Assembly (NCBI GenBank): GCA_910586995.1 | Contig: CAJUKZ010000015.1 | Span: 1-36,090 of the forward strand | From: an uncultured Muribaculaceae bacterium | Lineage (GTDB): Bacteria; Bacteroidota; Bacteroidia; Bacteroidales; Muribaculaceae | Length of the DNA: 36,090 nucleotides | Direction: 5' to 3' | In this document: piece after piece, positions 7,773-15,861 of the stretch | Layout: each line of letters opens with the position of its first letter | Numbering within the stretch: position 1 is the stretch's first letter | Notes under the pieces: model-generated | Database searches by the model: none | Seen by the model: only the letters and a program-made list of their open reading frames with translations | Told to the model about the DNA's origin: nothing | Position numbers and translations under genes: made by a program

Positions 7773-9616
7773 TTCTGTGTATCACCGAGAAACCGAGTGT
7801 TGCCAAGGACATAGCGGCAATACTCGGAGCGACAGTACGCCGTGACGGATTCTATGAGGGAAATGTAGAATATAAGGTGACATGGACCTACGGACATCTT
7901 TGTTGCCTGAAAGAACCGCACGACTATACTGATCTTTGGAAAAGATGGTCGCTCGGAGCTTTGCCTATGATTCCTGCCCGCTTCGGGATCAAGATTATAG
8001 ATCAGGAAAGCATTCAGAGGCAATTCCGTGTCATTGAGAATCTCATATCACAGGCCACGGAGGTCATAAACTGTGGTGATGCCGGGCAGGAGGGAGAACT
8101 GATCCAGCGATGGGTGATGCAGAAAGCAGGCATACACTGTCCGGTGCGCCGTCTGTGGATCTCGTCGCTTACTGACGACAGCATACGCGAGGGGTTCAGC
8201 AATCTGCGCCCGGAGAAGGATTTCGACAATCTCTACCATGCCGGACTGTCGAGAGCCATAGGCGATTGGATACTTGGAATGAATGCGACCCGTCTGTATT
8301 CGCTTAAATATTCATCGGCCGGTAATGTGCTGTCGATTGGCAGGGTACAGACGCCTACGCTTGCTTTGATAGTCAAGCGTCACTTTGAGATAGCGAATTT
8401 TAAGTCGGAGGATTTCTGGGAACTGAAGACAGTATATCGGGGCGCTTCATTCAGTGCCACTTCCGGTCGTTTTTTTAAGGAGGAAGATGCGGCTGTAGCA
8501 CTTGCTGCTATCTCAGGCAAGCCGTTTACGGTGACAGATATTACCGAGAAAAAAGGGAAGGAAGCGCCGCCTCGCCTTTTCGATCTTACCGGTTTGCAGG
8601 TGGAATGCAACAAGCGTTGGGGCTGGACTGCTGACGATACACTGCGCCTGATACAGAGTCTTTATGAGAAAAAGGTGACTACATATCCCCGCGTCGACAC
8701 CACCTATCTTAGTGAAGATATTTATCCCAAGATACCGGGTATATTGCGGATGATGACTCCGTATGCAGCGCTCACAGCATCATTGCTTGCGGCAAAGTTG
8801 CCCAAAAGCAAGAAAGTGTTTGATAACGCAAAAGTCACCGACCACCATGCGATCATACCTACGGGGCAGTCTCCGTCGGTGCTTGTCGGAGATGAGCGCA
8901 AGATGTACCATCTGATTGCTCAACGGTTTATTGCGGCCTTCTATCCCGATTGCCAATTCCTGACTACAACAGTTCTTGGCGAAACTGCCGGCGTGACATT
9001 CAAAGCTACAGGAAAAGTTATCACTTCGCCGGGGTGGAGGGTGATATTCGATTCAGCTAAAACAGCCGACGATAAGCCCGACGAGAATTCAGATAATATT
9101 CTTCCGCCGATGCAGAAGGGAGAGACCGGTCCGCATGAGCCGTCGTTGGCGAAAAAGGCGACGCAGCCACCTAAGTTCTACACCGAGGGTACTCTGCTGC
9201 GGGCTATGGAATTGGCCGGTAAGACTGTTGATGATGATGAACTTCGCGAGGCCATGAAGGAAAACGGTATAGGACGACCGTCGACCCGTGCAGCGATCAT
9301 CGAGACTCTGTTCAAGCGTCGCTATATATACCGTGAGCGTAAGAACATAATGGCTTCGCAGGCGGGCATCGACTTGATATCTACCATAAACGAGGAGCTG
9401 CTGAAAAGCGCTAAACTTACAGGCATATGGGAAAATAAGCTCCGCCGCATTGAGCGTGGAGCATACGATCCCGCCACATTTATATCCGAATTAAAGGAAT
9501 TGATCTCGCAGATTGTTATCAATGTATTGAGTGACAACAGTGACCGTAAGATTAAGGTTGGCGAGGAGGAACAGAACACCAGGAAAACGCGCAAAGGACG
9601 TGGAAGTAAAGTATGA
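7769..9616 (+). CDS. topB: Type IA DNA topoisomerase III
   Basis: 615 residues. N-terminal TOPRIM domain with ITEKPS (5-10) and GDAGQEGEL (103-111), the DAGxEGE variant found in many TopB proteins. The catalytic core contains GRVQTPTLALIV (191-202) and the active-site Tyr306 in TTYPRVDTTYL, then KVTDHHAIIPTG and ENGIGRPSTRA. It cuts and rejoins single strands to unlink and relax DNA. There is no C-terminal zinc ribbon; the protein ends in a basic tail. Coupled by ATGA overlaps to both neighbours. Confidence 0.95.
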   Translation: MILCITEKPSVAKDIAAILGATVRRDGFYEGNVEYKVTWTYGHLCCLKEPHDYTDLWKRWSLGALPMIPARFGIKIIDQESIQRQFRVIENLISQATEVINCGDAGQEGELIQRWVMQKAGIHCPVRRLWISSLTDDSIREGFSNLRPEKDFDNLYHAGLSRAIGDWILGMNATRLYSLKYSSAGNVLSIGRVQTPTLALIVKRHFEIANFKSEDFWELKTVYRGASFSATSGRFFKEEDAAVALAAISGKPFTVTDITEKKGKEAPPRLFDLTGLQVECNKRWGWTADDTLRLIQSLYEKKVTTYPRVDTTYLSEDIYPKIPGILRMMTPYAALTASLLAAKLPKSKKVFDNAKVTDHHAIIPTGQSPSVLVGDERKMYHLIAQRFIAAFYPDCQFLTTTVLGETAGVTFKATGKVITSPGWRVIFDSAKTADDKPDENSDNILPPMQKGETGPHEPSLAKKATQPPKFYTEGTLLRAMELAGKTVDDDELREAMKENGIGRPSTRAAIIETLFKRRYIYRERKNIMASQAGIDLISTINEELLKSAKLTGIWENKLRRIERGAYDPATFISELKELISQIVINVLSDNSDRKIKVGEEEQNTRKTRKGRGSKV

Positions 9617-9810
9617 TGGATATACCTCTTTGGCTTCAGTTTGTGTTGGTTATAGTACTTGTTGTGGTAGCGGTCGTGTATCTGAGGAAAGCTCTCGGGC
9701 GAGGAAGTGCTTGCGACTGTTGTTCAGTCAGAGAAAACTGCGCTGCGCGTTCGCGGAAGCGTAGGTCGGGATGTGATAAAAAGGGCCGAAAGGGTGCGCG
9801 CCCTTATTAA
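9613..9810 (+). CDS. Small Cys-rich membrane protein (FeoB-associated-like)
   Basis: 65 residues, start overlapping the topB stop (ATGATG). One transmembrane helix at about residues 7-24, then a cytoplasmic, basic Cys-rich tail with ACDCCSVRENC and a lone later Cys. This layout resembles the FeoB-associated Cys-rich membrane protein family, but no feo genes are near, so the link to iron uptake is only by resemblance. Last gene of the operon; a weak A/T-rich hairpin follows. Confidence 0.65.
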   Translation: MMDIPLWLQFVLVIVLVVVAVVYLRKALGRGSACDCCSVRENCAARSRKRRSGCDKKGRKGARPY

Positions 9811-9852
9811 ATATAATTAACACGGCTCAGAGAATATAATTCCACTGGTTTG

Positions 9853-9877
9853 AAAATATGTTGTAAAACATGTTTTT
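9853..9877 (+). terminator. Weak A/T-rich hairpin terminator
   Basis: Arms 9853-9862 and 9867-9876 pair over 10 bp with one wobble around a GTAA loop and run into TTTTT at 9873-9877. The stem is A/T-rich, so strength is uncertain. Confidence 0.45.
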
Positions 9878-9959
9878 GCTTAATGCGTTGGTTGATAGGA
9901 TGTATGGCGGTCTGATTTTGCGGATTTGAACATCTGTAAGCAAAATTTAATCTACAATA

Positions 9960-9991
9960 TTTCCATAAGCCGATGAAAATTGCTATTTTTG
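9960..9991 (+). promoter_or_regulatory. ndk promoter
   Basis: A -33-like TTTC at 9960-9963, a 20-bp spacer and a -7 TATTTTTG at 9984-9991 fit the Bacteroidetes consensus. The predicted start near 9998 gives a leader of about 35 nt before the ndk ATG at 10033. Confidence 0.6.
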
Positions 9992-10032
9992 GACTACTTG
10001 AATCGAAAAAGTGAAAAAGTCTGAAACTCAAA

Positions 10033-10494
10033 ATGGAAAGATCTCTTATAATCCTCAAACCGTCCTCGATCCAGCGCTTCCTTGTTGGTGATGTGATCAC
10101 ACGTTTCCAACGCAAGGGCCTTGTGATAGCAGGCATCAAGATGATGCAGCTCGACGAAGCAATTCTGCGCGAGCATTACGCTCATCTTGTCGACCGTCCT
10201 TTCTTCCCTTGGATTCTCGATTCGATGATGGCTACACCTGTAATTGTCATGTGTATAGAGGGAAAGGATGCTGTAGCAGTGGTGCGTTCGATGGTCGGTG
10301 CGACAAACAGCCGCAATGCTGCCCCCGGAACTATCCGCGGAGACTTCGGCATGAGCGGTCAGGAGAACATTGTGCATGCCTCTGATTCGCCTGAGAACGC
10401 AGCTATTGAGCTAAAGAGATTCTTCCGTGAGGGTGAGATTTTTGATTATGCCCCGGCGTTGATGTCGTCGCTATACGCTCCCGACGAAAAATAA
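10033..10494 (+). CDS. ndk: Nucleoside diphosphate kinase
   Basis: 153 residues, the normal length. MERSLIILKPSSIQR at the start, then the NDK signature ENIVHASDSPENA with the phospho-accepting His115. It transfers the gamma-phosphate of ATP to NDPs through a phosphohistidine, supplying all NTPs and dNTPs in the cytoplasm. It has its own promoter (9960-9991) and stands alone, 148 bp before the next gene. Confidence 0.96.
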   Translation: MERSLIILKPSSIQRFLVGDVITRFQRKGLVIAGIKMMQLDEAILREHYAHLVDRPFFPWILDSMMATPVIVMCIEGKDAVAVVRSMVGATNSRNAAPGTIRGDFGMSGQENIVHASDSPENAAIELKRFFREGEIFDYAPALMSSLYAPDEK

Positions 10495-10643
10495 ACGGCC
10501 GTAGGCTTATCGAAGTTCATAGATTCAAATAAAGTTAGTATAAGACAGCAGATTATAGTTTAACCATACACGCGCATCGACACAACATCCGGACGACCGT
10601 CCCTATCTGCGCCGCGCGATTTTGAATTCTCTCCAGTTTATCA

Positions 10644-11654
10644 ATGTATTTATCTAAAATTCTGAAATTTACCTGCACACTTGCACTTGCAACGCTTCCT
10701 ATGCTGCCCCTTTCGGCGCAGACCACATACCGGCTTCCTGGCCAGCACAATGCGGAACATCAGGACCTGATTGCAGGACAGATGAACCTCAAGGATCAGG
10801 TTAAGACCGAATCCACACAGCAGCTCATGGACAACTACTTCACTGAGGAAGAAGAACCTGAGCTTGACATCTATGAAACCAACTGGGGTAGCCAGAGGGT
10901 GAATTGCTACAATGAAGCGGATGTGCCCCAGAGCCGTCTGATCAATGTGGCTAATTTTGCTATGCCGTGCCCCGGATATATAACTTCACCTTACGGATAT
11001 CGTAAGCGTTTCCGCAGAATGCACAAGGGTGTTGACCTCAAGGTATTCACCGGTGATACAATTTATGCAGCTTTCAACGGCAAGGTGCGTCTTACAAAAT
11101 ATGAAGCCAGAGGCTATGGCTACTATGTAGTGATCCGCCATGAGAACGAACTTGAGACTGTATATGGACACCTTTCAAAGATTTTGGTAAAGCCAGACCA
11201 GTTTGTCCGTGCTGGAGAGCCTATAGCACTCGGTGGCAATACCGGACGTTCGTTCGGCAGCCATCTGCACTTCGAGACCCGTTTCATGGGATATGCCATA
11301 AATCCGTGTGCGATTTTCGATTTCGCAAACCAGACAGTACATACCGACGAATATACTTTCGACAAGAAGACTTATCAGCAGGCACGCGACTTCTCTCCGT
11401 CGGCCAATGCAGAGCATCAGCAGCGCTGGCAGCAGTTGAATGCCAACAATCCTAACAAGAATAAAAAAACAGCATCCTCAATGCCGGCTTCAAGCAAAAG
11501 CAAGAAAGGTGCGTCATCGTATACAATCCGCAAGGGAGACACACTTAGTCGTATAGCTTCGCGCAATGGCACTACAGTGAAGAACCTTTGCCGCCTGAAT
11601 GGTCTTTCGAGCAATTCCAAATTGCGGCCAGGTCAGAAACTCAGGCTAAGATAA
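10644..11654 (+). CDS. Secreted M23 peptidase with LysM domain
   Basis: 336 residues. Signal peptide 1-25 (ending PLSAQ). The M23 (LytM/lysostaphin) domain spans about 105-225: zinc ligands His127 and Asp131 (HKGVD) and His209, with His176 (YGH) and His207 in SHLHFE as the other active-site residues. A Ser/Lys/Ala-rich linker leads to a C-terminal LysM domain (about 291-336, YTIRKGDTLSRIASRNG) that binds peptidoglycan. The ligands are complete, so it is predicted to be an active envelope endopeptidase for cell-wall remodelling, not a degenerate activator. The gene is monocistronic and ends at a strong terminator. Confidence 0.92.
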   Translation: MYLSKILKFTCTLALATLPMLPLSAQTTYRLPGQHNAEHQDLIAGQMNLKDQVKTESTQQLMDNYFTEEEEPELDIYETNWGSQRVNCYNEADVPQSRLINVANFAMPCPGYITSPYGYRKRFRRMHKGVDLKVFTGDTIYAAFNGKVRLTKYEARGYGYYVVIRHENELETVYGHLSKILVKPDQFVRAGEPIALGGNTGRSFGSHLHFETRFMGYAINPCAIFDFANQTVHTDEYTFDKKTYQQARDFSPSANAEHQQRWQQLNANNPNKNKKTASSMPASSKSKKGASSYTIRKGDTLSRIASRNGTTVKNLCRLNGLSSNSKLRPGQKLRLR

Positions 11655-11702
11655 AAAATCTCCCCTCTTTCATTCCGTTGAAAAGATAAGGATTCAAATA
11701 TT

Positions 11703-11742
11703 AAAGTCCCGCGATATCGAGATGGTAATCGCGGGACTTTTT
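11703..11742 (+). terminator. Rho-independent terminator of the M23 gene
   Basis: A perfect 13-bp stem (AAAGTCCCGCGAT at 11703-11715 with its complement at 11728-11740) around a 12-nt loop, followed by TTTTT. Confidence 0.9.
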
Positions 11743-11860
11743 GCGAATTATGCTTATCTCCCTGCGATTTGGGCAACTCTGCAAGGTCAGCCAAAATCAG
11801 TGGGCTACAACCCCGCGCTATGGTGTCCGTCTATGGCCGTAAGGCTGAGTGTCGTTAATC

Positions 11861-11961
11861 GGTGTCCTGGCGGACACCACGTCTTTCCATTCGACTACCG
11901 GTCACACCTGCGCTTTGCTCCGGTGTAACCGGTTACTACTAAATCTGCGTCCTTCGGACGC
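11861..11961. repeat. Left palindrome-rich arm of a mosaic inverted repeat
   Basis: Three hairpin modules follow one another: GGTGTCC-TGGC-GGACACC (11861-11878); a long imperfect hairpin with ACCGGT(C)ACACC and GGTGT(A)ACCGGT arms (11897-11933) overlapping the 12-bp palindrome GTAACCGGTTAC (11925-11936); and GCGTCC-TTC-GGACGC (11947-11961). A further TGTCCAC/GTGGACA pair (11965-11971, 11986-11992) adjoins the minisatellite. The same modules recur in inverted order and orientation at 12408-12511. Confidence 0.75.
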
Positions 11962-11995
11962 TCCTGTCCACAGGGTGTACCGTCAGTGGACATAT

Positions 11996-12386
11996 GTCTG
12001 CATACCGTTGGTATTAGTTTTCTGCGGGCGCACCTGTACATGAGCCTGTATACCGTTGGTAGCAGTTTTTTGCGGACGCACCTGTACATGTGCCTGTATA
12101 CCGTTGGTAGTAGTTTTCTGTGGACGTACACCTGTACACGTGTCTGCATACCGTTGGTCTTAGTTTTCTGCGGGCGTCACCGGTACATGTGCCTGTGTAC
12201 TGTTGGTCTTAGTTTTCTGCGGACGTACACCTGTACACGTGTCTGCATACCGTTGGTATTAGTTTTCTGCGGACGCACCTGTAGATGTGCCTGTATATAT
12301 CGTTGGTAGGAGTTTCCTGCGGATGCACCAGTATGCTTGTTTGCATACGGGTGGGAGGATATTCTATGGCCCTTACTTGTTCACGA
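11996..12386. repeat. Minisatellite, eight units of 48-50 bp
   Basis: Seven clear units start at 11996, 12044, 12092, 12142, 12191, 12241 and 12289, with lengths 48, 48, 50, 49, 50, 48 and 50. An eighth degenerate unit runs 12339-12386 and a fragment of a ninth follows. Each contains CCGTTGGT, AGTTTTCTGCGG and a TGTACA palindrome. Units begin either GCCTGTATA or GTCTGCATA. Length changes of 1-2 bp break any reading frame, so it is not coding. Confidence 0.85.
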
Positions 12387-12407
12387 GCCTGTGTATATCA
12401 TAGGTAG

Positions 12408-12511
12408 AGTGTCCGCAGGACACTGATTTAGTAGTAACCGGTTACACCGAGCCGCAGGCGAGGTGTGACCGGGGGCCACATCCCCAGCGCAATGGCGTCC
12501 GGCAGGACGCC
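12408..12511. repeat. Right palindrome-rich arm of the mosaic inverted repeat
   Basis: The modules of the left arm appear inverted: AGTGTCC-GCA-GGACACT (12408-12424), the ACCGGTTACACC / GGTGTGACCGG hairpin with the GTAACCGGTTAC palindrome (about 12434-12472), and GGCGTCC-GGCA-GGACGCC (12494-12511). Stem sequences differ from the left arm (GTGTCC against GCGTCC) yet each remains self-complementary. The block GATTTAGTAGTAACCGGTTA at 12424-12443 is the exact complement of the left arm's equivalent. Confidence 0.75.
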
Positions 12512-12524
12512 GATTTACAGCCTT

Positions 12525-12551
12525 ATAACCGCTTTGCTCCGGTGTGACCTG
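12525..12551. repeat. Partial third copy of the CCGGTGTNACC module
   Basis: GCTTTGCTCCGGTGT is identical to the core of the left-arm hairpin (about 11912-11926) and is here followed by GACC, in the same orientation as the left arm. Only the right half of the hairpin is present. It lies just outside the terminator of the S8 protease gene. Confidence 0.55.
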
Positions 12552-12554
12552 GCA

Positions 12555-12603
12555 GAGAAAAAGTAAGCAGGCCAGAAAACTCGGGCTTCCTGACCTGCTG
12601 CTT
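12555..12603 (-). terminator. Terminator of the S8 protease operon
   Basis: On the - strand, arms 12587-12599 and 12566-12579 pair over 12-13 bp with two wobbles, followed by TACTTTTTC. It ends the operon that starts at 18174. Confidence 0.75.
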
Positions 12604-12620
12604 GGTATGTGTTTTTATAT

Positions 12621-14789
12621 TTAGTTCAGAGCCAGTTTCAGGCTTTTGCCGGAGTTGGCGAAGCGGATCACGTATACTCCGGATGTCAGCGTTGATGCGT
12701 CGATATGGTCCAGACCGGCATTCACACTGTAAGATCCTACAAGTGTTCCGTAGACAGAGAATATATCGACAGTGGTGTCGGAGGTCGATGAAACGCATAT
12801 AGACTTGCTGCCGGCCTCTACCCAGGCGCGTTGTGCATCCGCGTCTTGAGCAATATCGGCTATGGATACCTGTTGGAGTACTTCGCTAAGGCCTCTGTAG
12901 GCGTCAAAGCGGCCATAGCCTTTGGTATTGCTGTCGTAGCCGGAGAGATACTCATCGTCGCGAGATGTTCTCGACATGATCTCACGCACACGTTCGGGTG
13001 TGAGCGACGGATCAGCCTCAAGCCATAGGGCGAGCGATCCGGTGACAACCGGTGCTGCCATTGATGTGCCCATGTTCAGATAGTAATAATGCGCTTTGCC
13101 TTTGCTGTCCAATGTGCGGCCTGTCATCTGCGATGAGTAGGTTTTTGCTTCTTCAGAGTAGCCATTCATTCCGGAGATAACGAGTGCTCCGGGTGCGAGA
13201 ACCTCTGGTTTCATGCGGCCATCTACTGTAGGTCCACAGCTTGTAAACATCGATGGCTTGTACAAGGGTAGCTCGTTTGGTCCGAAGCTATCCAATGCAT
13301 AGCTTGAGCCAGGTTCCGACCATATAGGGAATGTGTAGCGCGAATTGTAAGAGCCCACACTGATTATGGATTTGGATGTACCGCCGATCTCGCCTGCTGT
13401 CATGCTGCTGTCGCCATTGGTCCAGCCACGGAATCCTCCGCTGACGAAGTCATATACTCCGAGATTCCACATATTCACTGAATTGCCGTCAGATCCTGTG
13501 ATTACAACACCGAAGCGGCGTGTGTCGCCCAGTGAGCTTATGTAGCATTCCACATATATGTTCGGTGCATTGGTCTCAGGATCTTTGGCCGGGTATATAT
13601 AGCAATATACGTCGGCATATTCATCGTTGAAAACCTTCAGCACACGTCCAGATTCATCTGTGGAGCTTATCTCCTGGCTGCGCTCTACGATTTTGCCTTT
13701 TGCGTCGGTAAGAACCATCTGGACAGTGAATGTAGATCCGGCATTGCCCCAGATGTCGAGAGCTGTATTTTTGCTACCGCTTGTCGGCACTTGAAGCAGA
13801 GTCTTCAGTTCGGTGGATGAGGCAGTGAAAGTCTTGCCGATATGCATACGCGATTCGCCCTCGTTGCCCACAGATCCTACAAGAAGAACACCTTCGCCGG
13901 TAACGGAGTCGAAGTACTTGTCGAGCGTAGAAGTACCATCGTGTGGACCTGAGTGTGAGCCCAGGCTCATATTTACGACACAAGGCTTGCCTACGCTCTT
14001 GGCGTAGTCTGTGATGTATTTTACCGCGTCCGGCAGATTGGCCGTATTGCTGTTGAATCCGACAATCACAATATCTGCCTCAGGAGCCATTCCGTAGTAA
14101 GCTGATGAACGGTCTCCACCGGCAGCAGTGCCTGTGGTGTGTGTGCCGTGGTATTCGGCTTCGTAGTCTTTCTCTGCCGCGCGGATTTCGTCCTCGTTGG
14201 TGTATTCTGCACCATAGCCATATGGTTCGGGCGATTTACCCGAAGCTTTCATGTCCCATACGCGCTTGATGCGCAGGTTGCCGTTTTCATCGCAGAAAGT
14301 GATATGGTTGTAGTCGATGCCTATATCAATCACACCTACAACAATGTCTTTGCCGGTATATCCCCGGGAGAAAGTGTTGTATTTGTTGGTGTGTATGGCA
14401 TTGACTCCTGTGACCTCACGTGCTATGTCGTTGCACAGGTGTGCCTGCGATCCCATTTCCACATAGCGTACAGTCGAGATCTCGCTGACTTTGCGCACTG
14501 CATCGACTGGCAGCATTGCTGAAGCGTATGTGCCGAAGATCTGGGACACTTTTCCGCCAAGTATGGCTACGGAATCAAGAGCATCTTCAGATTCAATGTT
14601 TAAGAATACTTTCACATATTCAGGGACAATGGTGTCGGCCACGGACAGTGCGCTGAACTTCATCTGAGGTTTGATTCTGTGCTCGCTTACCTGTTCGAGG
14701 AATGCCTGAGTCCGGGGAGATAATTTCTGTCCGTACAGGCCAGAAATTGATAGTAGGCCTGCCAGTGAGGCCAATATCAGTTTTTTCAT
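12621..14789 (-). CDS. Secreted subtilisin-type S8 serine protease with C-terminal sorting domain
   Basis: 722 residues from the ATG at 14789, which gives the signal peptide MKKLILASLAGLLSISGLYG; the frame extends 10 codons further upstream, without support. An N-terminal pro-region (about 30-115) precedes the S8 domain, whose triad is complete: Asp155 (VIDIGIDYNH), His214 (HGTHTTGTAAG) and Ser576 (GTSMAAP). A beta-rich insertion lies at about 320-450. The last ~70 residues (VDIFSVYGTLVGS...LTSGVYVIRF) look like a type A C-terminal sorting domain as used by type IX secretion, so it is probably exported to the surface. It is the last gene of a four-gene operon, 16 bp after its neighbour. Substrate unknown. 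Confidence 0.92.
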   Translation of the reverse strand: MKKLILASLAGLLSISGLYGQKLSPRTQAFLEQVSEHRIKPQMKFSALSVADTIVPEYVKVFLNIESEDALDSVAILGGKVSQIFGTYASAMLPVDAVRKVSEISTVRYVEMGSQAHLCNDIAREVTGVNAIHTNKYNTFSRGYTGKDIVVGVIDIGIDYNHITFCDENGNLRIKRVWDMKASGKSPEPYGYGAEYTNEDEIRAAEKDYEAEYHGTHTTGTAAGGDRSSAYYGMAPEADIVIVGFNSNTANLPDAVKYITDYAKSVGKPCVVNMSLGSHSGPHDGTSTLDKYFDSVTGEGVLLVGSVGNEGESRMHIGKTFTASSTELKTLLQVPTSGSKNTALDIWGNAGSTFTVQMVLTDAKGKIVERSQEISSTDESGRVLKVFNDEYADVYCYIYPAKDPETNAPNIYVECYISSLGDTRRFGVVITGSDGNSVNMWNLGVYDFVSGGFRGWTNGDSSMTAGEIGGTSKSIISVGSYNSRYTFPIWSEPGSSYALDSFGPNELPLYKPSMFTSCGPTVDGRMKPEVLAPGALVISGMNGYSEEAKTYSSQMTGRTLDSKGKAHYYYLNMGTSMAAPVVTGSLALWLEADPSLTPERVREIMSRTSRDDEYLSGYDSNTKGYGRFDAYRGLSEVLQQVSIADIAQDADAQRAWVEAGSKSICVSSTSDTTVDIFSVYGTLVGSYSVNAGLDHIDASTLTSGVYVIRFANSGKSLKLALN

Positions 14790-14805
14790 ATTGTAGATTT
14801 GAAAC

Positions 14806-15861
14806 TTATTTACCGGCATAGTGCAGTATCACATGCTGTGGGTCTGTGTGAGTGCCCATGTAGTTTGAATAACTGTTGATGATGTCGACGAAGAATTCGT
14901 ATGTGCCGTCTTCATTTATTGTAATCTTCATCGTACCGTTGTCGGCCTGGTTCATGTACATGTAGCTTGAGTCATCCTTGGGAGTGCAGTAGAGCTGGAT
15001 GTTGCCTAAGCGGAATTCCCATCCGGGGGTGTTGGCCATCTCAAGTACGTGTTCCACACCTTTCTCAAGCGAATCCTGGAAGTCAGATGTGAGTACGAGT
15101 CTGGCTTCATAGTCAGACATGTTTACGTTGTCCGAGAGGTTGAAAGTATAGGTAGTCTTACCGGAGAAAGACGAGCGGCTTACCTTCAGGCTCTCAATAT
15201 CAGTATGTATCTCTGTTCCGTTGATGTCAGTGTAGTATAATTCATTGCCGTACTGTTTGGCCGGTATCATTCCTGCTACCGACTCTACATCCGTCGGGAT
15301 GCCTTCATAGCTGGCTGTGACTCTTGTGCCGTCGTCGAAAGTGGCGTCCAGCTCTAAAGTCACTTTGCGGTTCTTGCTGTTGAGTTTGGTAAGCAGTGTA
15401 CCTTCTGTTACTTTTTCAAGCACCTCGGCCTGCCCGTCTGTATATTTGGCAAGTTTAAGGCTGTAGCTGTCTGAAGATTCGGCAAGATTAAATTCGCCGT
15501 TGTAGAGTTTGGCGGCAGATACTGTGAGCCATACGCCGTATTCTCCATCCACGAGTCCTTCTGCGGTAGCTGACTCCACTGTTCCGAAAGCGAAGTGTGT
15601 AGGATCGCCTGTGGCTACGGCTTTCACTCTCAGCATCGAGGGAATAGTGCTGTATATCACTTTCTGACCGTCGGCAGGAGTCACAGTGAATGCCTCCTCG
15701 ATATGCTCGATGTTGAATTCCAACTGTTGGATGTCTTCGACGTTGTACGATAAGGTAGTTCCATCTTTGAGTGTGACTACCATCGTTTCCACATCAAGAG
15801 CTTGCATTGGGGATGCCGAGGCTACTAATGCTGCTGCGGCAAGTATTATAGATTTTTTCAT
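14806..15861 (-). CDS. Secreted beta-rich protein of unknown function
   Basis: 351 residues from the ATG at 15861, which follows the upstream stop in an ATGA overlap; the frame is open for 61 more codons but that part is an antisense-style Arg/His-rich shadow of the upstream gene. Signal peptide MKKSIILAAAALVASASPMQA. Residues about 22-50 (VVTLKDGTTLSYNVEDIQQLEF) match the short domain that opens many Bacteroidales secreted proteins. The rest is beta-rich; its last ~70 residues (MKITINEDGTYEFFVDI) resemble the final repeat of the upstream 603-residue protein. There is no sorting domain and no catalytic motif. Confidence 0.8.
   Translation of the reverse strand: MKKSIILAAAALVASASPMQALDVETMVVTLKDGTTLSYNVEDIQQLEFNIEHIEEAFTVTPADGQKVIYSTIPSMLRVKAVATGDPTHFAFGTVESATAEGLVDGEYGVWLTVSAAKLYNGEFNLAESSDSYSLKLAKYTDGQAEVLEKVTEGTLLTKLNSKNRKVTLELDATFDDGTRVTASYEGIPTDVESVAGMIPAKQYGNELYYTDINGTEIHTDIESLKVSRSSFSGKTTYTFNLSDNVNMSDYEARLVLTSDFQDSLEKGVEHVLEMANTPGWEFRLGNIQLYCTPKDDSSYMYMNQADNGTMKITINEDGTYEFFVDIINSYSNYMGTHTDPQHVILHYAGK

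Noticed and set aside
7769..9616. Loss of a TOPRIM metal ligand in TopB (DAG in place of DxD)
   Set aside because: DAGxEGE is a common variant among topoisomerase III proteins, so it is not evidence of inactivity.
11986..12309. A 107-codon + strand ORF rich in Cys, Leu and Tyr
   Set aside because: It lies inside the minisatellite; unit lengths of 48, 49 and 50 bp shift the frame between units, so the peptide switches repeat pattern midway. No promoter precedes it.
11996..12386. CRISPR array
   Set aside because: The units are contiguous and similar over their full length, with no conserved short repeats separated by unique spacers, and no cas genes are near.
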